A DNA stretch of 64,000 nt from Phymorhynchus buccinoides (Eukaryota; Mollusca; Gastropoda; Neogastropoda; Raphitomidae), in assembly GCA_017654935.2 (NCBI GenBank), contig CM065710.1:22791394-22855393 (forward strand), read 5' to 3'. A program made the position numbers and the translations under genes. Shown here in pieces: positions 1-13,200 of this stretch. The notes beneath the pieces were generated by a model, which worked only from the letters and a program-made list of their open reading frames with translations, made no database searches and had not been told where the DNA came from. Within the stretch, counting starts at the first letter, position 1. Each line of letters begins with the position of its first letter.

Positions 1-150
1 TAGCGGCCCGGGTTGCTGGGAAACAAAAACAGGCCAACGAAAGAGAACAATTCAGAGACAACAGTGTATGAATAAGATATTTGCGTGTGCGTGTGTGTGC
101 GTGCATGAGTGTGTGTACATGTGTGTGCATTGTGTGTGCATGCATGCGTC

Positions 151-184
<34 letters not shown>

Positions 185-251
185 CGCCGTGGTGTAGGTA
201 TGTGTGTGCGACTTGTGTTTGATCGTGCGTGTGTGTGCATGCATGCGTCAC

Positions 252-298
<47 letters not shown>

Positions 299-362
299 CG
301 TGGTGTAGGTATGTGTGTGCGACTTGTGTTTGATCATGCGTGTGTGTGCATGCATGCGTCAC

Positions 363-411
<49 letters not shown>

Positions 412-643
412 CGTGGTGTAGGTATGTGTGTGCGACTTGTGTTTGATCGTGCATGTGTGTGCATGCATGCGTCACCGTGTGTGTGTGTGTGTGCTTGCCG
501 TGGTGTAGGTATGTGTGTGCAACTTGCTTGATCATGCATGTGTGTGCATGCATGCGTCACTGCGTGTGTGTGTGCGTGTGCCGTGGTGTAGGTATGTGTG
601 TGAGACTTGTTTGATCGTGCATGTGTGTGCATGCATGCGTCAC

Positions 644-676
<33 letters not shown>

Positions 677-940
677 CGTGGTGTAGGTATGTGTGTGCGA
701 CTTGTTTGATAGTGCATGTGTTTGCATGTATGCGTCACTGCGTGTGTGTGCACGCATGCATCACTGCGTGCATGTGTGTGTGTGTGTGTGCTTGCCATGG
801 TGTAGGTATGTGTGTGAGACTTGTGTTTGATCATGCATGTGTGTGCATGCATGCGTCACTGTGTGTATGCGTGTGTGTGCTTGCCGTGGCGTAGCTATGT
901 GTATGTGTAGGGGTGTGTGTGTGCGACTTGTGTTTTATCT
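1..940. repeat. TG-rich compound minisatellite
   Basis: Seven to eight higher-order units, each with a core containing GCCGTGGTGTAGGTATG, then GCATGCATGCGTCACTG, joined by (TG)n tracts of varying length. The open frames here are simple-sequence artefacts. It lies in the ZCCHC8 intron downstream of the zinc-knuckle exon. Confidence 0.95.
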
Positions 941-1042
941 ATTTTGTAAATTAGTTATGCTACTTAAGTTAATATATATTTTATGTTTTGTAAGCGCTTA
1001 GGGCTTTCTAAACATGTTCTGGAAAAAACCTGTTCCTTCTAC

Positions 1043-1168
1043 CTTGACTTGGCAGCCATGCTCTCCTGTTTCTCTCGGCGTTTGGCGCGGATTCTGTTTT
1101 GGTCCTTGGGGGTTGAACACTCGCTCAGTCGGTGGCTGCCCCCGCAATTGAAGCACCCGTCCCTCTGC
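1043..1168 (-). CDS. zcchc8: zcchc8 exon with CCHC zinc knuckle
   Basis: Acceptor CCCAACAG precedes 1168 and donor GTAGAAGG follows 1043. The previous exon ends with two bases of an arginine codon (AG), and this one starts with G, so the frame runs on as PPPRQRDGCFNC. The knuckle is C-x2-C-x3-H-x4-C, followed by PKDQNRI and a basic helix with RAKRREK, as in ZCCHC8. The exon ends in phase 2, so the gene continues off the left edge. Confidence 0.85.
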
Positions 1169-4100
1169 CTGTTGGGTTTATAATACAACCAGAACATTAT
1201 AAGGCCTGAATTTAAAGAAAATGAGCCATTCCAGGGCTTCTGAAAACGTACAGATTGTGCGCATCGGTAAAGGTCAAGATGTGCCACCCCCCCTGCATTT
1301 CTCGGTTAATTATATTTTTCTGTTTTTGCCTTTCTTACCCCATACATAAAGCTGTATTTCAGGAACATTTTTAGCTAATAACCTTTTTGGAATACTAACC
1401 CTATCCCTAACCCTAGCCCTAAACCTAACCCTACCCCCCACTATGTACTGCAGTACACCGCGATTTGTCACAGTTGTGGTTCGTTGCGTGTTTCCGTCTT
1501 ATAGGGTGGGGGGTAGGGTTAGGGTTAGGGATAGGGTTAGTATTCCAAAAAGGTTATTAGCTAAAAAATTTCCTGAAATACAGCTTTAAGTATGGTAAGG
1601 CAAAAACGGAAAAATACAATTAACCAAGAAATGTAGGGGGTGGCACATCTTGACCTATACCTGCGCATCTACGCACTAGAGCTCTCAAATCACCCCCTAG
1701 AATCTGAAACTGTGCGTGAGGTTTACCCGTTAAAATCTCATTTAGGGGGTGAGATGACGCATTAAAATGATGACGCGTGCGTGAACACAGCCGTTACTTA
1801 TCAGTAGGTTAATGACGCTCTACATATTTCAATCGTCTCCTAGGCCTTTCTGCCACAAGCTGTCTAGGCTAAATCTAAAATTCTATTGGATCGCGCAGAA
1901 AGCCCTAATCGTTGAAAGCTCATTGCGCATGTGGTGGGGTTGGGGATTTGCAGGGGATGGAGCTTCTCCCATGTTTTCGCCTTTACCCCTTAGAATTTGC
2001 AACTGGAGGTGAAAATACCTGTCACAATTCTCAGGCATGAAAGTGGATGAAGATCAAAAAAGAGGAGATTTTTTCGGCCGAGAAATCCTTCCACCCGGAT
2101 TTCCACCTAACGTCGGAAGTTTTGTTGAGCGGGGGGATGGGGGGCGGGGCAGAACGTTCCCAACATTTTTTTTTCCAGCTCAAACATCTTTCAGGCATCA
2201 AAGAATGAGATTTTTTTCAGCCGAGAAAAATCCTTCCACCCGGATTTTCACCTAACATCCAAAGTTTTGTTGATTGGGGGGGGGGGGGGGGGGGGGGTGG
2301 GGGGGGTTCCCAACGTTCCCAAAACATTTTTTTCAAACCACCTTTTCACCTAGCTCACGTCACAAGTTTTGTTCAGCGAGGAGGGGGGATAATCTATTCC
2401 GAAAATTTGGTCGGCACAAATAGCCTTCCACCCACATTTTCAGCTAACATCGCTACTTTTGTTGAGCGGGAGCTACTCATTTCGCCTTCGCACGATTGAA
2501 GCGAGTGAGCTAAAGCGACTTCCGGTTAACCAGTTTAAGAATCGCCAAATAGAGACTTGTAGATATAACAATACGGCAAGATCGGTCCTTTACGCAGATT
2601 TTTTTTTTTTTTCCGCGAAAGTTTTGAAACATTTCCGCGGATGCCTGAATTCTAAACAGGGGGTAAGCGTACCCCTTGCTTGAGAGAGGAAAAGATCAGA
2701 AGCCCTGCATACACAAATCATACGTTAATAACAGGCATCAGAATAGTCTGGAGTCCAATCAGAATAGTCTGGAGTCCAATCAGAATAGTCTGGAGTCCAA
2801 TCAGAATAGTCTGGAGTCCAATCAGAATAGTCTGGAGTCCAATCAGAATAGTCTGGAGTCCAATCAGAATAGTCTGGAGTCCAATCAGAATAGTCTGGAG
2901 TCCAATCAGAATAGTCTGGAGTCCAATCAGAATAGTCTGGAGTCCAATCAGAATAGTCTGGAGTCCAATCAGAATAGTCTGGAGTCCAATCAGAATAGTC
3001 TGGAGTCCAATCAGAATAGTCTGGAGTCCAATCAGAATAGTCTGGAGTCCAATCAGAATAGTCTGGAGTCCAATCAGAATAGTCTGGAGTCCAAGTTTGT
3101 TTGAAAATGAATTGTGGTTGTGGTTTTTTATGGAGATGTTGTAATAGAAACAGAAACAATACACATTATACCGATACAGTGAGGTTTGTCATGATTATAG
3201 TGATGGGAAATGTCCCTTAGAGCTAACAACATAAAACTGACAAAACACTGGAAGAAATCCACTGCATGAAGCGACAACCTTTCCTTAAGTCTTCATTTTT
3301 CACGTTTGCTTTTTACTTGAACTCAGTCGAATCGATGAAAAGTACCATGCCTTCGGACAGGGACTTCAAAACTGCAGCCAAATCTTCTCAATCCGCACCA
3401 GAAGAAAAGTCTACGACTGGAAACGTTGTGCGCTTCCCTCCTCCCAGGTACCTTTCCTCACCTTGTTCATTTTCTTACCTGTTCTAACAGGCACAGCAGT
3501 CAGTGCCAGACATGCTTACCCTGAAATCGGGCTTTGTGTATTTGAAATCCAAAATAAGTGTATTTTTTCCACAAAATAGGAGTACTCCAACAGGAAAGAT
3601 AAATAAATTTAAAAAACCTGAGCGCAAACATGCATACATTTTTTATAACAACTTATAGAAATACTATGTCAAAAATGTCATCCATTATTTACAAGAACAC
3701 ACACTGGACTGGAACCAATTTATTGTCAGATTAACTAAAAAACAACACACACACACAGATCGCACCAGTTTCCTGAATCATGCAATATACAGAAATGATA
3801 GATTTTTGTTCACCATTTCACCATATTTTCCCCCATGTACCATATTTATCATATTTTGGTCAGATATGTGCACAAAATATGGTGACATCTTATGGGTAAA
3901 CAGGTCTGAGTCACTATCCTTTATTCTCATTCACACTTACCTTGGCGGGGGCTTCATGGACTTCTCATCGCTGTCCTCTGGAGGGAACACTTCCTCAAAC
4001 AGCTGGAAGTATCTGGAAGGGCTGGTTAACGAAAATTTTCATATGTAGTAGTACAGTGGAACCTCCCTTACAAACCTCCCATTATAAGACTCCCTCCCAC

Positions 4101-4241
4101 ATAAGACCTACTTCTCTGAGACATTGCTCTTCTTTGTAAGTATTAAAATTACCTCCCTTATAAGACCCCTCCCTTATAAGACCCCTCCCTTATAAGACCT
4201 CATTTGGGATGATTTTTGAAGGTCTAAAAAGAGGTTCCACT

Positions 4242-4283
<42 letters not shown>

Positions 4284-7200
4284 AGGACAAAATAAGCTGT
4301 TAAGCTTTTTATATAGTCATATCGTATACATAAAGTACGACAACGAAAATGTGGCCAAGGTGTATTACGGTCAATTTTCCTAATTAAAAAAAAAAATCAA
4401 TTGTCAAAGCTTCTAAACATATTTAAATATCTTGGAGAATCATCCAAGTGGTTTTTGAATGTGTTAGTATTAGGCGCACATCTTAGATGAGTCTGAAGTC
4501 CAATATGATTATTATCATCATCATTGTCAGGATCGTCATCGTCATTGTCATTAACCCTTTCACCGCCAATGCCGCATGTATGCACCACAATGGTTTAACA
4601 CCCATGTCACTAAAAAGCATCAAATCAGGGCCTGTTATCCAAAGACCCTATTTTCTTAATTTTGGGAGGTAAGGATAGGCCTAATGTTATACATGTCATG
4701 GAGGAATTCCCAATATCGCAGATATTGTTTTGGCTGACAAGTCACAGCAGACGCCGTTCCCAGCCGTGAAGCAACACGACCCTTGCCTATTGCAGACCTG
4801 GTTACCCCCTACACAAGTCTTGAGTAGTCTAGATAGCTGAAATGAGTAGTTTTGGTGTGAAATGTGTAGTCCTAATACTCCTATTCATTAAAACCACCAA
4901 ACACTGTTCACTGAAAATGAGTAGCAATCAAGAATTAAAGAGCATTTTTATCAATTCTTAAGAGTAGTAGAGGTCCAAATTGAGTAGAATATTACTCGAA
5001 AAGAGTAGAGTAAACAGGTCTGCTATTGGCCACTGCAAAGAACACATTTTTGCAAGATTGAATGCCTTTGGTGGATGGGGGAAGATGCTTGAGTACTAAC
5101 CAAACAAGGGAATGACTCGTCAAAAAACATATTTGAGGCCACTTAATGGCTGCCTTTTGCAAGAGTGAATGCCCTTTTGGATACTGATCAACAAGGGCTT
5201 AACTCTTGCCGTCAAGGGCGTTAACAACCCTACTTGCAGTGGCCAATATCTAGGGCACAATATCCATGGTCGACAACAGAGGCCCACGACTACACTACAT
5301 GAATATAGAGTAGAATGAGTGAAAGGATACTTGGGCAGTTCGTTGGGGTCCAGCTCCTTGGGGTCGTCCTCGTCGTGGGGCCAGCCTCTGGTGTCCACCA
5401 TGAACCCGTAGTGAAACTGGGCACACCCAATGATCTGGACACACACACACACATAAATAAATTAATTTCACTTGCATCCTGCCTTGGCATAAGTTAGACC
5501 AGTTGACATAAGCTAGAACACCAAGGCTACATCAAAAGGCTGTTATGATATTCTGCCATAGTTCTGCGGGGATTGTCTTTAGCCATGGCAAGCTCCTACT
5601 AGCATAACATCATCAGTCCAAAATCCTCCGAAGTCGGAGTGTGGCTGCCCACGTGGCGCGGGTAATAATAAAAAAAAGGTCAGTCACACGCGTAATGTTC
5701 TCATCCCTAGCGGGTGCATTTGTACCATATTGTTCAAGTGCTTTGGCTGTTCGGATGATCCCTAGAGTCTTTAGTTTAAGCCAGGGAACGACAACAACAA
5801 CTTGCATAAAAGTTAAAACATAAGGGTGAAATCGGGACCAAATGAAACGCAGGAAGACCTGGGTTCCGGTGGGCCGTCTTGGTGGGGGTCAAGGGGCAGA
5901 GTCGCTTGTGGAGGGGGGTCAGGGGGTAAAGGCCCCGGAGCTGAAGATTATTTACATACACAGAAATGCTCACAGACTTGTACATACACACACACACACA
6001 TGTGACACACAAATGTGCACAAACACACACACACACACACGCACTCAATCACACAGTCACAGACACACACACATACACACCCACACACATATATACACAC
6101 AAACAAACTTACCCCATGAGCCTGCCACATGCGCGTGTTGCGTTTTTCTGCAGGCAGTTTGTCATTGATGTCCACACAAGTCGCCACTGTGGTTCCCTGC
6201 AAAAGCACACACACACACATAGCGACATATAGACACACACACATACACACACACAGTGATACACACACACACACACAGTCACACACAGCCTGCATAGACT
6301 AACATACCTCCTATACGCACACCCACAAACCCCCTTTAACAGACATTTGCACATACCTACAGGCTACACACACATACAATTTTGTGTGTGTGTGTGTGTG
6401 TGTGTCTAAGATCACTGTCACAGTCACAGTGTAAGATGGATAGACGTTAAATTAAAGAACGAACACACACACCAGGCCAACATTTGATAACTTTTGGATA
6501 GCACTTAGCAGAGGATTTTATATTATGTCACTTTTTTCTGTGCAGGAATAATGCAAGTACTGTAGCAGATGTGCACACACACACACACAAGGTTGCATAC
6601 AAAGCATGTCTATCTTGTACCTCAAAAGAAATAAAGCAAGCAGATGCCAAGATGGACAGTTAGGCGACCCCCCCCCCCCCCCCCCCCCCCCCCCTCCCAT
6701 AAGCCCACTGCTTAGGACTGAGCCACAAGAACAACCATTTACTTTTCAATAACATACTCTGAAAATGGATGATTTTATTTAATATAACTATCTATTCTAT
6801 CTATATACTTACCGTTTCACTACGAATGAGTTATCTCTTCCAATTTGGAGCTAATGCCAATTACCAAAGACCAAAAAAGTCTTAGTCTTCACAAGACTAA
6901 CTTACTTCCCTTGGTCTGGTTTAGCAATACCACTGAGCTGCTGTGGATCCCCTTCCTGACGTCACTTCCGGGGAGCCAACTTTGAATCATGATAAATTTT
7001 TTGACTAATCGACTCGCAACGATGTTTTCGTCGGAGGGAGGTGGGTGGGAACCTTTGATCGTAGTGAAACGGTAAGTATATAGATAGAATAGATAGTTAT
7101 ATTAAATAAAATCATCCAATCTATTCTATCATGTTACCGTTTCACTACGAATGAGTTGTTTCCCAACGAGGAGGTGGGTAAGAAAAAACATTGTTGAATT

Positions 7201-10200
7201 TTTAACTTTCCAACAAAGAGCAAACATTTCATACCCATTATATCCAAAAAGCGGGATTACCCAGGGTATCCCCGTGATAGCACCGGAAGCATCCGTATGA
7301 ACATATAATTTCATTCCCCCAACAGGCATATACATATATATGCATCCCAATAAACAATAACAACATAAATTACCGTTAGACCAAGGAGACAGGGGTCTGT
7401 GCCAGCACCAGCTTCCTGATGCCGTAGGTATCATTTTGTCTCCTGGCGGAGAAATGTCGTAGATAGAAGTTCAAGAACGTGGTCTCTGACTTTCAGTAGG
7501 CGGCCTCCAAGACGCTAGATAAGGCCACACCCTTGATCATGGCCAAGGAGGAGCTGATAGCCCGAATTTCATGGGCTCTCAGGGGGTTTTGGGGCAAAGA
7601 TTTGTCAGCGTTTGAGTATGCTAATTTTATAGCATCTATCAGCCACCTAGAAATGGTGGATTTCGAAATGTCTTTCATGTATTTGTCATTCAGTGAAACG
7701 AACAGGCGTCGTTTGTGCCCTCGGAACTGAGAAGTTCTCTTCAAGTATAACCGAAGGGCTCTAACTGGACATAGGAATCTGTCGGTGTCATCAGGAGCCA
7801 GAATGGTGCAAAGACTCTGAACTGTCACTGAAGGAGAGGACGCCTGAGCGGACTGGTTCTTAGCACGAAACTCCGGAAGAAAAGACAGTGTCATGGATTG
7901 ATCCGAAGAATTGAACTCAATATCCGAACCTAGACCGCTAAGAGCATGGACGCCACTAACCCGCCTAGCCGTAGCTAAAGACAATAGAAAAACTGTCTTG
8001 TATGTCAACAACTTGAAAGACAACGATGCTAAAGGTTCACATTGATCCCGAAGAAAGGACAGAACAACGAACAAATCCCACTGAGGAAGGCGAACGCCCG
8101 AGGACACAGACTTGTTGCGGACTGCATCAATCAGATGTGAAAGTTCAATAGCTAAGGAAAAAGAAGGATTTCTCTTGCCCGTAGCTACCGTTATAGTATG
8201 CACAACAGAAGCCTTGTATCCATTTAACGTCTGAGCGGATAAGCCGCGGTTCTGGTGGAGGTGAGCCAAAAACTGAGTAAACTCCGGACCGGAAGGATCT
8301 AACGGAGAAATGCCATGGGACAAACAGAAACCATACCATGAGGCCCACCGTATGTCATATAGTTTGTTAGTACTCTGTCGTCTCGCCTTGAGTACTAAGT
8401 CCACAGTTTGTTCTGAGAGTCCGCGTGCTCGCAGGCCTGACCGCATAGTAGCCATGCGGTCAGCTGAAACAGTTGGGGGTTGGCGTGGCCGACTCCCGTG
8501 CGTGGCTGAAGCAGAGTGTCTTTTGTGAGACGAAGAGGGACGCTTGGAACGTGTGAGAGGCTGGTGAGCTCCGGGAACCAAGGGCTGGTCTCCCAGAATG
8601 GGGCGATGATGATCAGCCGGGGTAGATCGCGGCTGTATTTCTCGAGTACCTTGGGTAGGAGAGACGTTGGAGGGTATGCATACGCCGACATTCCTGTCCA
8701 GGGCATCGAGAAGGCGTTGCGCGCTAGTGCCTGAGGGTCCCTCATAGGTGATACGTAGACCGGCAGCCTGCAGTTGAACCTCGTGGCGAACAGGTCCACG
8801 TGCGGTTTCCCCCAGAGGGACCACAGTGGGAGGAGAGACTGATGTGCAATAGTCCATTCCGTGGGTAGGATCTGGCCCTTTCTGCTGAGCTGGTCCGCTA
8901 AAACGTTCAGTTTTCCCGGGACATACTCCACCGACAGGGAGATTTGTTTGGCTTGAGCCCACAGAAGGATCTCCTCCGCTTTTCTCGAGAGAGCAGGCGA
9001 TCGTGTTCCACCTTGACGGCGCAGGTAAGACAGGGCTGTCGTATTGTCGCCGCAAACGGTGACCCACTTGCCGGTGAGACAAACTGCAAACGACTTGAGG
9101 GCCCTCGCCACCGCTTCCAATTCCAGCAGATTGATGTGAAAGAGTGTCTCTGCGAGAGTCCACTTGCCTGAAGCCTCCCTGTCGTCGAGGTGTGCACCCC
9201 AACCAGTTTTGGAAGCGTCCGTGTGAAGGAACAGTTGTTGCTGAAGAGGTCTGATAGGAACCGTTTGGTTGACCCAGGCACGGTCTGTCCACTGTTCGGT
9301 TGCCTCTAGAAACCAGTCCCCTAGCATCACTTGGTGTTCCAGCTGAAGGCGAGAGATCTTTCTCTGAGCCAGCAAGCGTTGCAGTGGCCGTTTGTGGACC
9401 CGAGCCAGAGGAAGAAGGTCCGCTACTGATTCCATCAGCCCGAGTAGACGGAGTAACTGGCGGGCAGAAGCTGAGGTTTTCTGTCTGAGGGCAGTGACCG
9501 ACTCCACGAGGGCTAGAATCCTGCTGTCTGACGGCCGAACGGTGAATTGGACGGTGTTGAAAGACATGCCCAGGTAGTTGAAAGAGGTTGATGGAGTCAG
9601 ATCCGATTTGATGTCGTGGATACGAAACCCCAGAGAAGCGGACAGTTGAACCAGGGTTTCCGTTTGACTCAAGCAGAGTGCGCGAGAGGACGCCAGTAGA
9701 AGCCAGTCGTCCAGGTAGACGCGAAGGCGGATGGATTGTGCCCTGGCAATCCGCACAAGTTCCTTGGTGACCCTCGTAAAAATCCAAGGGGCTGGCGACA
9801 GGCCGAAGGGCAGGGCCACAAACTGGAACGTCTGTTGCCTCCAGACAAAGCGAAGGAACTTCTGCCGCGACGGGTGAATGCCCACATGGAAATATGCGTC
9901 GCGCAGGTCGATGGATGTAGCCCAATCGTTCTGAAGAATGGACAGACGGATGGAAGCGGCTGTCTCCATCTTGAACTTGTCCGTACGGATGTACTTGTTC
10001 AGAGGGGAAAGGTCCAAGACAGGGCGAAACTCTCCGTTCTTTTTGGGGACTACAAACAGGCGAGAGTAGAACCCCGAGTCCACCGGGGCCACTGGAATGA
10101 TGGCTCCCTTCTGCTGTAGAGAGGCGACTTCTTTGTCGAGAGCTTCGAATTTTGCCCGGTCTTGGGGTGCTGGGAAGGAGATTGGGTGAGAGGACAGGGG

Positions 10201-13200
10201 AGGTTCCTGAGTAAACTGGAACCTGTAGCCTGCCCGCACGACCTGAAGGATCCAAGTATTTTCGACCAAACGTTCCCATGAAGGAAGGCATTCCCACAGA
10301 GAACCAACGCTTGTATCGGCCGAAAAACCTGGACCCTCCACAGATCGAGCGGGCTTTAATGAAAAGGCTGTTTCCGCCCCGAGAACGCGGTACGGCTGAA
10401 TCGGGGCGGACCCGAAGCAGCCGATCCACGTCCTGAGAACGAGGAACCACGGGCTGAAGAGGGGGGAGTGGGCTGGAAAGCGGGACGTTGGCGCTGACCT
10501 GAAGACTGGTTGTAGGGGAAGCGAGAAACACGACCCCTAGAAGACATCATCCTGGAGGGAGTGTGACTGGCTGGCTTGAACTCTGTGCGTGCGCGCTTAG
10601 GTTGAGGAGCGGCAAAACTCTGACTCGCAGCCTTACGAGCCCACATCATGAGCTGTTCTTGAGAGAGATCGTTCCTCCGTTTCTTGGAGCCTTCCAGAAC
10701 GTCCTTGACCGTGTTCGGGTGGAAGGTGGCGGAAGGATGGGACGGGCAGGAACGTAGCGTGGAGCGTTCTTCGAGGTCCAGTCGGAGTTTACAAGCCCGG
10801 ACCACAGAGTCTCTGTAAGTAGCAGCCAGTTGAACCCTGGTGCTAGAAGCCACTGACGAAATCGAGTTCACTGCTTTGTTGAGCGAAGCCAAACAAACAC
10901 CCAATGCACGTTCATCTATGGACTCAAGCAGGCTGAAATCTTCTGGTTTAGCCGTTGTGGTGGAGCCCACTATCTGGGACAGAGTCTGCAGCATGGAGGT
11001 AGCGAGAGAAGCGGCTCGGAGAACAGCGTAAGACGATCTTTCCAAGTTGTTAAACGAGGACTGTGAGAAAGAGACCGTCGATTGTCCTCTCTGTGGCCTA
11101 AAATCCAGAGATTGTTTCTCTTGAGGAGACACACTCGAGTGCGAAGGCACAGGCACAAAGGTACTGGATAGCTGAAACGGGGGGAAGAAGTCTTTCTTCA
11201 GGAATGTCCCCGCACGAGAAGGAATTGGGTCCGGTTGACGTGGAGGGGGACCGTCGTCCTCCTCGGTCAGAATCTGAGGCTGAGTCCAGAGAATAGAGTC
11301 AGCACGTCGAAGCTCTTGGCGAATAAACGGCGAAGTGTGAAGAGCAAGTCTTGCTTCTTTCGGAGCCTGTAATTCTCCGAAAAACTGTGGCTGTTCCTTG
11401 CTGGAATTCGACTCAGAAAGAGGCATCGGTTTGATGTCCTGACAGTATGGACGGAGAATATCCAAGTATCCTTGATAGTTCCCGGTAGAAGGAACTGGTT
11501 CCACTTGTACAGGGGGCTCAGAACAGAAGCTGCCCTGCTCCACCCGTGAGAAACGATCAACGTCCTGATCTGTTTCGTCACCAGGGTGTTGATGATCGGA
11601 AAATCTCTCGCGCATGACCCGACGAACTTCGTCTCTCACTGCTGAGTCAAATTCGCTGTCATCCTCGGAGTAAGGCGGAAGAAAATCATCTTCGACAGGA
11701 GAAACATGTAGACCCAGGCCAGAGTTCCTAGAGGGAAGCCCATGCGGAGTTTCATCCGTTGAAAATCTCTCTGTAGCAGAGACTGTTCTGCGCCGTGACA
11801 GCATAGTTCGTTCTGACGGGTCAACGGACGTTGTCCGTATGCGGTCCGTGCCGACAGTGCCCACGGGCACGGTGCTACCGGTACGGGTAGCAGTTTCTAG
11901 TGTCACGTGACCGTGTTTCATTGGTTCACGGATGACGGAGCCGTTATCTGCCTCGCCCCACGGGCGGCCGGAGTCCCCATGACGGGTACCGGTTTGGGAC
12001 CGCACATGACCGGACTTCTTCCAGCCCCGCGCCATGCTGCCGCTCCCGGACAAACCGGGCGGACTTACAGGTCTAGAGTTACGAATTTGCCAGTTTCTGG
12101 GAGAATCCATCCGTGGAATCACACACTCACGTGAACGGGAGTCGTAGACCGGTACCGTGTCCGTCCGTGTCCGTTCCCGACGGTCAGAGAAGTGTCCGTC
12201 GAGATTTTCATCCATTGAGAAGATCGGTATGCCGGTCTTCCTCTCCAAACTGGCCAGTTGGTCCGTCGAGTAAGAGGTTGAAACAGCCGTTTCAAATCCG
12301 TCGAAACTTCGAGAATGGTAAGGCACTCTGTCTCTGAGGTTCTCATCCGCCAAACTTGGCGGTTCATCCAATGGTACTGAGTCACAGTCAAGTTTTGTAT
12401 TTGTCCTAGTCGTGGTGGGCCTCATTGAACCACCTGACATCGAAACCAAAGAAGAGGACGGGACCAAAACTAAACCCTTGTTCTGTAATTCTGCCAGCAT
12501 ATCGGAGACTAAAGTAGAGGAATCTACTAAAGAAATGACATGTTCCGTCTGCTCCACAGACGGCTCCGACACAGCAGAAGTACTAGAAGAAGAATGAGTG
12601 GGAAGGAGGGGGGGAGGGGGGGGCACTTTCTTCTTCGAAGACGAAGAAGAAGAAGACGACCTAGACTTAGAACTAGACTCTTTCTTCGAACTAGAACTAG
12701 AACTAGGGGTAGGGGTAGAAAGGAACTTCCCTTTCTCATCCCTAGACTGCTTAGACGACGACGACGAAGTAGAAGCAGAAGGCACAGAAGTGACACCGAT
12801 GTCCGACATGTTAACAACGAGGGCACAAAACCGGTGTCAAACAACAATCAAATAATTTCACTTTAACCAAAATTCGATCCCAAAAATCAAATTAAAATTA
12901 TACACTGACAATACCTGTTACCCAAGGGGCAAAAGGGAACACAAAGAAGGTATAATGGCAAGGAAAATAGCTTGAAAATGAATTAAATTTGCAGAGCAAA
13001 AAAGAACATGGCAGCTCCAATTGGAAAAAATTTATTATGATTCAAAGTTGGCTCCCCGGAAGTGACGTCAGGAAGGGGATCCACAGCAGCTCAGTGGTAT
13101 TGCTAAACCAGACCAAGGGAAGTAAGTTAGTCTTGTGAAGACTAAGACTTTTTTGGTCTTTGGTAATTGGCATTAGCTCCAAATTGGAAGAGATAACTCA

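Noticed and set aside
68..894. Several overlapping frames rich in Cys-Val or His-Thr
   Set aside because: They are translations of (TG)n/(CA)n tracts; no start context, splice sites or domain.
1380..1550. True telomere or chromosome end
   Set aside because: Only a few irregular CCCTAA-like units, placed symmetrically in a foldback element with ordinary sequence on both sides.
2676..3164. Long frames with seven-residue repeats on both strands
   Set aside because: A 21-bp tandem repeat keeps most frames open by arithmetic; the sequence is explained by MITE-end amplification.
3266..3487. Plus-strand frame ending in RFPPPR before a GTACCT donor-like site
   Set aside because: No partner exon, no recognisable domain, and it lies in the intron of a minus-strand gene. 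Kept only as a weak possibility.
8456..10531. N-terminal two thirds of the 1012-residue frame ending at 7493
   Set aside because: It overlaps the RT-RNase H gene in another frame without any domain; only the last 320 residues are the recombinase.
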